Shown here one piece after another: positions 6,748 to 13,269 of a stretch of 16,077 bases of DNA. The translations under genes were made by a program, and so were the position numbers. The DNA is from Candidatus Eiseniibacteriota bacterium (GTDB lineage Bacteria > Joyebacterota > Joyebacteria > Joyebacterales > Joyebacteraceae), in the NCBI GenBank assembly GCA_030638405.1, contig DAOWER010000133.1:1-16077 (forward strand), written 5' to 3'. The number at the start of each line of letters is the position of its first letter. The stretch's first letter is position 1. The notes beneath the pieces were generated by a model, which was not told the DNA's origin, did not search any database, and saw only the letters and a program-made list of their open reading frames with translations.

Positions 6748-7794
6748 CTACTCGCCCTTGCGAATCTTCCCGCGGTACTTCGTGTAGGTGCCGTAGTCGA
6801 TGTAGACCTTGTTCTCGTCCAGCAACGTACGCGTGAACGGCGCCTTCTCGCGCATTTTCGGCAGCGCGTCCGTCACTTCGAAGACGAACCCATCGCTGCC
6901 GGCGCCGGAGCCGTAGGAGACCATGAAGATCTTGTCGCCGGGCTTTGCCACGTCGAGCGTCGCCGTGAGACCCATCGGCGAGCTGCCCGAGTATGTGTTG
7001 CCCAGTGTCGGTGCGAGCCACCCGGGCTCTATCTGCTCCTTCGTGAACCCGAGCATCTTCCCGACTCTCATCGGGAACTTACCGTTCGGCTGGTGGAAGA
7101 CCGCGTAGGCGTAGTCCGACGGCTTCGAGTTGGTCTTCTCCAGCAGAGCGTTGGCGCAGCCCGTCACGTGCTTGAAGTAGGCGGGCTCACCCGTGAACCG
7201 CCCGGCGTGGCGCGGGTAGTGCATGTACTCCCTGCGCCAGAAGTCTGGCGTGTCGGTCATGAACGAATGAGTGGCGAGCATCTTCGCGACGCCGTCGTCC
7301 TTACCGATGATGTACGCTGCGGCGCCTGCCGCCGCCGAGTACTCCAGCGCGTCGCCGGGCGCACCCTGCGACGTGTCCGCGCCGATGGCCAGTCCGTACT
7401 CGATGGCGCCCGCGTCCACGAGCCCCATGCACACGAACATCGCCTCCGAGCCAGCCTTGCACGCGAACTCGAAGTCAACGCAGTGACAGTCCGGCGTGGC
7501 GCCTATGGCCTCCGCCACCACGGTGCCGGACGGTTTGACCGCGTACGGATGCGACTCGGAACCGATGTACACGGCCCCGATCTTCTTCGCGTCGATCCCG
7601 CAGCGTGTCAGTGCGCTTCTTGTGGCCTCGACGGACATCGTGATGACGTCCTGATCCGGTGACGGAACGGACTTCTCACGGAGCATGAGGCCCTTCTTGT
7701 AGCTTGGTGCGTCGGCGCCCCAGACCTTGGCGATCTCCTCGACCTTGATCCGGTTCCTCGGGATATAAGCGCCGTAGCCGATGATTCCTGCCAT
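6748..7794 (-). CDS. mvaS: Hydroxymethylglutaryl-CoA synthase, archaeal type
   Basis: A 348-residue HMG-CoA synthase catalysing acetyl-CoA plus acetoacetyl-CoA to HMG-CoA. The catalytic set is intact: Glu80 in GSESHPYAVKPS, the acetyl-accepting Cys112 in FEFACKAGSEAM, and His234 in VFHQPNGKFP. The sequence MAGIIGYGAYIPRNRIKVEE, the SQGAPGDALEY stretch (about 142-152) and NTYSGSS are close to methanogen enzymes, and the length is the short archaeal one rather than the longer bacterial or eukaryotic type. ATG at 7794 is chosen over an upstream in-frame codon at 7845, because that codon lies before the neighbour's stop and because AGAGAGG stands about 7 nt before 7794. It heads the synthase, thiolase, DUF35 trio. 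No HMG-CoA reductase or lyase is in the window, so direction and purpose are open. Confidence 0.93.
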   Translation of the reverse strand: MAGIIGYGAYIPRNRIKVEEIAKVWGADAPSYKKGLMLREKSVPSPDQDVITMSVEATRSALTRCGIDAKKIGAVYIGSESHPYAVKPSGTVVAEAIGATPDCHCVDFEFACKAGSEAMFVCMGLVDAGAIEYGLAIGADTSQGAPGDALEYSAAAGAAAYIIGKDDGVAKMLATHSFMTDTPDFWRREYMHYPRHAGRFTGEPAYFKHVTGCANALLEKTNSKPSDYAYAVFHQPNGKFPMRVGKMLGFTKEQIEPGWLAPTLGNTYSGSSPMGLTATLDVAKPGDKIFMVSYGSGAGSDGFVFEVTDALPKMREKAPFTRTLLDENKVYIDYGTYTKYRGKIRKGE

Positions 7795-7838
7795 GTAAAC
7801 CTCTCTTCCCGCCAGCGCGTGTTGCCGTTGACCTTCCG

Positions 7839-8885
7839 CTAGCACATTATGTTGCGCACCATACGTATGCGACCGACGCGCCTCGCCGCCGCGGCCACGG
7901 CGATCCGGTACGGGGTCGTCCCTTCCTTCTCTGCTCTCGTTACTATCTCCGCCACTACATCGTAGACCCGCCTGGCCTCCTCGAACAGCCGCTCCCTCGG
8001 GGCGTCCGCGAACTCCGGCTCAGTCTGGTACAGCTCGGCCCCTCCTATGACGAAGTCGGGCGCGTAGAGAATGCCGCGCTCCTTGAGCGCGTCGGCGTGC
8101 CTCGGCTCCTCGAGCAGGTCGGAGGCTGCGCCCGCGACCACCTTGCACTTGAGCTTCGGGATGGTCTCGTCGTTCAGAACCCGCCCCACCGCGCAGGGGG
8201 ACAGGACGAAGCAGTCCAACCCGAGAATCTCTTCCGGCCTCACGATCTTGACGTCAGGGTGGCGGTCCTGGACCACCTTGAGCGCGTCGTACCTGATATC
8301 GGTGACGGTGATCCGCGCCTCCTCACGCGCCAGCTCGTCGACGAGCAGCTGCCCGACGTCGCCCACGCCCTGGACCGCGACGTGTAGGCCCTTCAGGCTC
8401 TTGTTCCCGGTGAGTTCCCGGACGCAGGCCTTCATTCCCCACAGCACGCCCACCGCCGTGATCTCGTGGCTGCCCTCCATGGGCACGATGCTCGACGTCT
8501 CCCGACGCACGTACCGGAAGTCCCGGTCGGTCGTCCCGAGCGCCGGGTAGGCGACGAAGAGCCCCTTGAGCCCCTCGACGAACCTGCCGAAGGCCCTGAA
8601 GTACGCCTCGTCGGTCTCCTGCCCTTCCTCGGTCATGAGCACCGCCGCTCCGCCGCCCATGTCGCTGTCGAACGATGCGCTCTGGAACGTCGATATCTCC
8701 GAGAGCCGCAGCGCGTCGACGACCGCGTCTTCCTCGCGCTCGTACTCCATGAGCCTCGTCCCGCCGACCGAGGTGCCGAGCGTCGTGTCGTGAATGGCGA
8801 TGACGGCCCGAAGGCCCGTGGGCTTGTTCAGGCAGAAGATCAGCTGCTCATGCCCTCTCTTCTTCATCCGATCGAAGATTCTCAT
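7839..8885 (-). CDS. Leucine dehydrogenase homologue lacking catalytic residues
   Basis: A 348-residue Glu/Leu/Phe/Val dehydrogenase family member. The first 130 residues align without gaps to my recollection of Bacillus leucine dehydrogenase, including EQLIFC, IAIHDTTLG, GGTR and FRAFGRFVEGL. The active site is rewritten. Gln68 replaces the substrate-binding Lys68, Ala80 replaces the catalytic Lys80 (MGGGAAVL instead of LGGGK), Ala115 replaces Asp115, and Ser255 aligns with Asn261. VINAGG becomes VIGGAE, and about seven residues are missing around 134-140. The NAD-binding Rossmann motif VQGVGDVG (about 171-178) and VTDI are kept. Ordinary oxidative deamination is therefore unlikely. The ATG at 8885 overlaps the mce stop as ATGA, and HMG-CoA synthase follows 44 bp later. 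A regulatory, NAD-sensing or altered-chemistry role is inference. The fold assignment is firm. Confidence 0.88.
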   Translation of the reverse strand: MRIFDRMKKRGHEQLIFCLNKPTGLRAVIAIHDTTLGTSVGGTRLMEYEREEDAVVDALRLSEISTFQSASFDSDMGGGAAVLMTEEGQETDEAYFRAFGRFVEGLKGLFVAYPALGTTDRDFRYVRRETSSIVPMEGSHEITAVGVLWGMKACVRELTGNKSLKGLHVAVQGVGDVGQLLVDELAREEARITVTDIRYDALKVVQDRHPDVKIVRPEEILGLDCFVLSPCAVGRVLNDETIPKLKCKVVAGAASDLLEEPRHADALKERGILYAPDFVIGGAELYQTEPEFADAPRERLFEEARRVYDVVAEIVTRAEKEGTTPYRIAVAAAARRVGRIRMVRNIMC

Positions 8886-9310
8886 CGGTCCTCGAACTCC
8901 TTCTTGTCGCACAGCTCCACCATCGTGCCCTGCGTGCTCTTCGGGTGCAGGAACGATATGCGTCCACCGTGGATGCCGGGCTTGGGCTCTCCCAGAACGC
9001 GGATGCCGGCGCCGGCCACCTCGTCGAGCGCCTCGGGAAGGTCGGGCACCTCGAACGCGACGTGATGGAACCCGGGGCCACGCTGCTCGAGGAAGTCCGC
9101 GATGGGACCCTCGCCCAGGGGCTGGATGATCTCTACCATCATGTCACCGATCTTCAAGAATGCGGCCTTCACGCCGTGCAGCTCCGACTCCTCGACCTTG
9201 AGCACCTCGAGGCCCAGCAGGTTCGCGTAGAAATCGAACGCACGATCGAAGTCCTCGACGACGATCGAGATGTGGTCTATCCGCGTGGCCCTTGCCCTGC
9301 TTCCGCTCAT
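8882..9310 (-). CDS. mce: Methylmalonyl-CoA epimerase
   Basis: A 142-residue glyoxalase-fold (VOC) enzyme that converts the (S)-methylmalonyl-CoA made by propionyl-CoA carboxylase to the (R) form needed by the mutase. Two beta-alpha-beta-beta-beta modules are visible: IDHISIVVEDFDRAFDFYAN at residues 11-30 and GFHHVAFEVPD at about 80-90. Likely metal ligands are His13, Gln63, His83 and Glu132, matching the His/Gln/His/Glu set of the Propionibacterium enzyme. The region about 109-125 (PKPGIHGGRISFLHPKS) is typical of the family. ATG at 9310 is preferred over an in-frame upstream codon at 9349 because AGAGGA lies just before it and homologues start near the DHISI motif. It follows the mutase chain by 49 bp and overlaps the dehydrogenase homologue. 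Confidence 0.94.
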   Translation of the reverse strand: MSGSRARATRIDHISIVVEDFDRAFDFYANLLGLEVLKVEESELHGVKAAFLKIGDMMVEIIQPLGEGPIADFLEQRGPGFHHVAFEVPDLPEALDEVAGAGIRVLGEPKPGIHGGRISFLHPKSTQGTMVELCDKKEFEDR

Positions 9311-9359
9311 GCGTTCCTCTTGTCGGGGCGGCGGCTCACCCGCGCCCACACCCTCTGAC

Positions 9360-11060
9360 CTACCAGGCCGTCTCGGACGGTCGGTAGCGTCCGAAGACTC
9401 CCTCCAGTGCCCTCGACATCTCGCCCAGTGTGGCGCGGCTCCTCGCGCACTCGAGCGCCGCCTTCATCGTGGACCTGCCGGCGGCCGCCTCGCCCGCAAG
9501 CCGCCCGAGCGCCCTCTCGACCGCACCGGCGTCGCGTTCGTCCCTGAGCTTCGAGAGCGCCGCGAGCTTTTCCTCGCGCATGGATGGGTCGACCCTGAGA
9601 ACGTCCATTTTCTCAGGCTCGTCGACCTCGTAGCTGTTGACTCCGACGACGCGCCGCTCGCCCTCTTCGATCTCCTTCTGCTGGCGGTACGCGCTCTTGG
9701 CGATGGTCCTCTGGAAGTGGCCCTTTTCGATGGCGGCAGTCGCGCCGCCCATGCCGTCTATCCTCGTAAGCTCGGCCAGGGCCTCGCCCTCGATACGGTC
9801 CGTGAGCGCCTCGACGTAGTAAGAGCCGCCCAGCGGGTCGGCGACGTTCGCCACGCCGCTCTCCTCGGCGAGGACCTGTTGTGTCCTGAGAGCTATGCGC
9901 GCGCTCTTCTCGGTCGGAAGAGCCAGCGCCTCGTCGCGCGAATTCGTGTGCAGAGACTGCGTCCCGCCCAGAACCGCCGCCAGCGCCTGCACGGCCACGC
10001 GGACGACGTTGAGCTCGGGCTGCTGCGCGGTCAGCGTGCAGCCGGCCGTCTGGGTGTGGAACCGCAGCATCTGCGCGCGCGGCGAGTCGATTCCGAAGCG
10101 CTCCTTCACTATGCGCGCCCACATTCGACGGGCCGCTCTCAGCTTCGCGACCTCCTCGAAGAGGTCGTTGTGCGCGTCGAAGAAGAACGACAGGCGCGAG
10201 GTGAAGGTGGTGAGGTCCAGCCCGCGTTCCTTCGCCGCCTCGACGTAGGCGATGCCGTCCGCGAGCGTGAACGCCAGCTCCTCGACCGCAGTCGCGCCCG
10301 CCTCGCGGATGTGGTAGCCGCTTATCGATATCGTGTTCCACGCGGGTACCTGCTCAGCGCAGTAGGCGCACAGGTCCATCGCGAATCCCACCGACGGCTT
10401 CGGCGGGTAGATGTGCGTCCCGCGCGCAGCGTACTCCTTCAGTATGTCGTTCTGGACCGTGCCCCGGAGACTCCCGAAGTCGACACCGCTCTCCTCCGCC
10501 GCTACCAGGTACATCGCCATTACAAGGGGCGCGGTCGCGTTTATCGTCATCGACGTGCTGACCTCATCGAGCGGGATGCCGTCGAAGAGCACCTTCATGT
10601 CCTCGACCGAGCAGATGGAGACCCCGACGCGCCCGACCTCGCCCTCGGCCATTTCGGCGTCGGCGTCGTAGCCCATCTGGGTCGGCAGGTCGAAGGCCAC
10701 CGAGAGCCCCGTCTGGCCCTGCTCGAGCAGGTAGCGGAAGCGCGTGTTCGTCTCGGCGGCGGTGCCGAACCCCGCGTACTGCCGCATGGTCCACAAGCGG
10801 CCACGGTACATCGTCGGCTGGACGCCGCGCGTGAACGGGTACTCCCCGGGCAGGCCCAGCGTATCTTCCGGTCCTCCGTTGGAGCCGTGAGCCGCCCCGG
10901 GCGCGTCGTCCGGGGTGTAGACCATGCCCACGGGAAGGCCCGAGCCCGTGGTGAACTCGTGCTTCCTCTCCGGGAACCGCTCCAGGGTCTTCCTGAGCGT
11001 CGTCTCTTCCCAGCGCTTCCTGTTATCGCCGCTGCCGCCCAAACGTCCTTCCTCGCTCAT
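9360..11060 (-). CDS. mcmA1: Methylmalonyl-CoA mutase, catalytic chain without B12 domain
   Basis: A 566-residue TIM-barrel chain of the adenosylcobalamin-dependent mutase converting (R)-methylmalonyl-CoA to succinyl-CoA. Substrate-specific residues point to methylmalonyl-CoA: Tyr95 in RQYAGFGTAAETN (Tyr89 of the Propionibacterium enzyme, Phe in isobutyryl-CoA mutases) and Arg213 in KEYAARGTHIYPP (Arg207, Gln in isobutyryl-CoA mutases). His250 in ISISGYHIREAG matches the conserved catalytic His244. PFTRGVQPTMYRGRLWTMRQ and LGGTQSLHTNSRDEALALPT are standard family segments. The chain ends after VFGRYRPSETAW, so the C-terminal cobalamin domain with its DxHxxG motif is absent. A separate small subunit must be encoded elsewhere. 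The ATG overlaps the stop of the carrier gene as ATGA, implying translational coupling. Confidence 0.93.
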   Translation of the reverse strand: MSEEGRLGGSGDNRKRWEETTLRKTLERFPERKHEFTTGSGLPVGMVYTPDDAPGAAHGSNGGPEDTLGLPGEYPFTRGVQPTMYRGRLWTMRQYAGFGTAAETNTRFRYLLEQGQTGLSVAFDLPTQMGYDADAEMAEGEVGRVGVSICSVEDMKVLFDGIPLDEVSTSMTINATAPLVMAMYLVAAEESGVDFGSLRGTVQNDILKEYAARGTHIYPPKPSVGFAMDLCAYCAEQVPAWNTISISGYHIREAGATAVEELAFTLADGIAYVEAAKERGLDLTTFTSRLSFFFDAHNDLFEEVAKLRAARRMWARIVKERFGIDSPRAQMLRFHTQTAGCTLTAQQPELNVVRVAVQALAAVLGGTQSLHTNSRDEALALPTEKSARIALRTQQVLAEESGVANVADPLGGSYYVEALTDRIEGEALAELTRIDGMGGATAAIEKGHFQRTIAKSAYRQQKEIEEGERRVVGVNSYEVDEPEKMDVLRVDPSMREEKLAALSKLRDERDAGAVERALGRLAGEAAAGRSTMKAALECARSRATLGEMSRALEGVFGRYRPSETAW

Positions 11061-11563
11061 TCGATCACGATCAGCGGCTCGCCCTGAGCGACGCCCTGGC
11101 CCACCTTGATCCTGATCTCCTTGACGACGCCGTCGACACCGCTCTTGATCTCGTTCTCCATTTTCATGGCCTCGAGCGTCAGGATGCCCTGTCCGACCGA
11201 GACCTCGGCTCCGACCTCGACGGCCAGCCCTACGACCACGCCCGGCATGGGCGCGGCCACGGTCTCGCCGGACTGTGCGTGGCCCGCGTCGCCCGTCGCC
11301 TCCGCGATCCGCATGGCTCGCTCGTCCATCACGTCGGCCTCGTAGGTCTCCCCGCCGAGCACGAGCTCGAACTTGCCGCCGCGCCTGTGCACGGAGACCT
11401 CGTATGACCTCCCGTCGAGGACGAGCGAATAGACCGGGGAACCCGCTATCCTCACGACGTCGGCCGTGAGGACGCGGTCGCCGATGACGACGTCGGTCGC
11501 GTCGCCCGAGTGTCTGACCTCGAGCTCTATGGACTCGTCGGCTATGTCTACCTTGTACTTCAC
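11057..11563 (-). CDS. BT-biotinyl carrier protein of the propionyl-CoA carboxylase
   Basis: A 168-residue biotin carrier. Lys134 in LEAMKMENEIKSG is the biotinylation site, with APMPGVVVGL (about 104-113) opening the lipoyl-like domain. The first 80 or so residues are beta-rich (YSLVLDGRSYEVSVHRRGG at 45-63, then FELVLGGETYEADV) and resemble the BT domain of single-chain propionyl-CoA carboxylase alpha subunits. The start is GTG at 11563 behind GAGAGG, 10 bp after the biotin carboxylase stop. The stop overlaps the mutase ATG, so carboxylase and mutase output should be linked. It is a paralogue of the carrier at 353-856, with the same layout and nearly the same length. Confidence 0.92.
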   Translation of the reverse strand: MKYKVDIADESIELEVRHSGDATDVVIGDRVLTADVVRIAGSPVYSLVLDGRSYEVSVHRRGGKFELVLGGETYEADVMDERAMRIAEATGDAGHAQSGETVAAPMPGVVVGLAVEVGAEVSVGQGILTLEAMKMENEIKSGVDGVVKEIRIKVGQGVAQGEPLIVIE

Positions 11564-11573
11564 GACCGGCCTC

Positions 11574-13097
11574 TCACTTCTGGTGGAGCTGCCACCCGCC
11601 CCACGTTACCCTCCCGGGCGGCTGACGCCACGAGTTCTCGCTTGATCCGCCCGAGTCGGGCGCGTCACGCTTGTGCAGGGAACGCTCGATGTCCGCGATG
11701 AGCGCGGCCGCAACCGCCGCCACCTCCGGATCGGGCGGCTTCTTGCCCTTGTAGTTGGGGAAGAAGACCTCATCGACGAACCCGGTGTCGAACTCGCCCT
11801 TTCGGAACGCACCGCTCTCCATCACGGCCTTGTGGAACGGAATCGTCGTCTTTATGCCCTCGATGTCGTACTCGGACAGCGCGCGCTGCATGCGCTCGAT
11901 GGCCTCGTCTCTCGTCTTGCCCCACGTGAGGAGCTTCGAGATGAGCGGGTCGTAGTAGACGGGCACCTCGTAGCCGCCGTGTATTCCGCTTTCGACGCGC
12001 ACGCCGGGACCCGACGGCTCCCTCAGCCGCTCGATGAGCCCTGTCGAGGGGAAGAAGTTGTTCTCGGGATCCTCGGCGCAGATACGGCACTCGATCGCCG
12101 CGCCTCTGTTCACGATGTCGATCTGGGTGAACGACAGCCTCTCTCCCGCAGCGACACGGAGTTGTTCGCGCACGAGGTCGATGCCCGTCACGAGCTCGGT
12201 CACCGGGTGCTCGACCTGCAGCCTGGCGTTGACCTCCAGGAAGTAGAACTCCTTGTTCCTGTCCAGGAGGAACTCCACGGTTCCCGCGTTGACGTAGCCG
12301 GACGCCCGCGCGGCCGCGACGGCCACCTCCCCCATCTTCGTGCGAAGCGAGGAGGTCAGCGCCACCGACGGCGACTCCTCGACGAGCTTCTGATGGCGCC
12401 GCTGTATCGAGCACTCGCGCTCGCCCAGGTGGACGATGTTGCCGTGAGAATCGGCGATGATCTGGAACTCGACGTGGCGCGGGTTCTCGATGAGCTTCTC
12501 GAGGTAGATGCGGTCGTCGGCGAACGCCGACCCCGCCTCGGAGCGTGCGGCCTTCGCCGCGGACGCCAGTTCGGACTTCTCGCGGACGACGCGCATGCCC
12601 TTGCCGCCGCCGCCGGCCGCAGCCTTCATCATGACGGGGAACCCGATGCGCTCGGCCTCGGCCTCTATCTCGGTCAGATCGGAGAGCGGGCGGTCGCCAC
12701 CGGGCACAACCGGAATGCCGGCCGCAACCATCGTCTTACGCGCCTGCATCTTGTCGCCGACGAGGGCGACGGTCTCGCTCGACGGACCGATGAACGCAAC
12801 TCCCGCCTTCTCGCACGCGGCGGCGAACCCCGCGTTCTCGGCCAGGAATCCGTAGCCGGGGTGTATGGCCTCGGCCCCGATCTTCGTCGCCAGCTCGACG
12901 ATGGCGTCCATCTTGAGGTAGCTTTCGCTGGGCAGCGGCGGGCCGATGAGATAGGCCTCGTCCGCGTAGCGCACGTGCCTCGAGGTGCGGTCGACCTCCG
13001 AGTAGATGACGGCCGAGGTGACGCCCATCTCGCGCAGGGCCCTGACGACCCTGACGGCTATCTCACCTCTGTTGGCTATCAGCACCTTCTTGAACAT
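11574..13097 (-). CDS. pccA: Biotin carboxylase subunit of propionyl-CoA carboxylase
   Basis: A 507-residue ATP-grasp biotin carboxylase. Landmarks: VLIANRGEIAVRVVRAL at the N-terminus, HPGYGFLAEN (79-88), the ATP loop KAAAGGGGKGMRVV (158-171), ERECSIQRRHQKLVEESPS (226-244), AGTVEFLLD (about 271-279) and EVNARLQVEHPVTE (288-301). Numbering is almost the same as Escherichia coli AccC, with catalytic Glu288, Asn290 and Arg292 present. The tail beyond about 450 is longer than in AccC and ends in an NSW and GGWQLHQK region, resembling the linker of single-chain alpha subunits just before the BT domain. ATG at 13097 with GGGAG about 6 nt upstream is preferred over a longer frame from 13166. It follows pccB by 172 bp and precedes the carrier by 10 bp. 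An acetyl-CoA carboxylase role is the main alternative. Confidence 0.92.
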   Translation of the reverse strand: MFKKVLIANRGEIAVRVVRALREMGVTSAVIYSEVDRTSRHVRYADEAYLIGPPLPSESYLKMDAIVELATKIGAEAIHPGYGFLAENAGFAAACEKAGVAFIGPSSETVALVGDKMQARKTMVAAGIPVVPGGDRPLSDLTEIEAEAERIGFPVMMKAAAGGGGKGMRVVREKSELASAAKAARSEAGSAFADDRIYLEKLIENPRHVEFQIIADSHGNIVHLGERECSIQRRHQKLVEESPSVALTSSLRTKMGEVAVAAARASGYVNAGTVEFLLDRNKEFYFLEVNARLQVEHPVTELVTGIDLVREQLRVAAGERLSFTQIDIVNRGAAIECRICAEDPENNFFPSTGLIERLREPSGPGVRVESGIHGGYEVPVYYDPLISKLLTWGKTRDEAIERMQRALSEYDIEGIKTTIPFHKAVMESGAFRKGEFDTGFVDEVFFPNYKGKKPPDPEVAAVAAALIADIERSLHKRDAPDSGGSSENSWRQPPGRVTWGGWQLHQK

Positions 13098-13269
13098 CGT
13101 GTCTCCCGATGGGCCAGGGGACGACGGCGCGTCCCTGTCGTGCTGCGGGCGATGCGCGCCCCGCAAGCGGGCTCTGAGTCGTCGCGCGCCGCTTGCGGCG
13201 CCTCGACGGCGAAGGAGCGAAGCGCCCCGCCCAAGGGGTGCGCATCGCTCGCGCTCGGCCTCCTGCGAC
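13098..13269 (-). repeat. GC-rich intergenic inverted-repeat element
   Basis: This 172-bp spacer between pccB and the biotin carboxylase holds nested palindromes. Outer arms GCGATGCGC (13149-13157) and GCGCATCGC (13240-13248) enclose two tight stems: CCCGC-AA-GCGGG (13160-13171) and GCGCCGC-TT-GCGGCGC (13186-13201). Bases 13216-13238 match 4921-4943 in inverted orientation (21 of 23), and the outer-arm sequence is the same as the hairpin arms there. No T-run follows, so intrinsic termination is not supported. The biotin carboxylase ribosome site lies just past it. It is best read as a copy of a dispersed extragenic palindromic repeat. An mRNA-processing or stability role is possible. I found no convincing promoter. 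Confidence 0.6.

Noticed and set aside
9360..11060. Isobutyryl-CoA or 2-hydroxyisobutyryl-CoA mutase
   Set aside because: The Tyr95 and Arg213 positions match methylmalonyl-CoA mutase rather than the Phe/Gln or Ile variants, and carboxylase and epimerase genes flank it.
9270..11087. 605-codon plus-strand open frame
   Set aside because: Antisense shadow of the methylmalonyl-CoA mutase chain. It has low-complexity composition and no recognisable domain.
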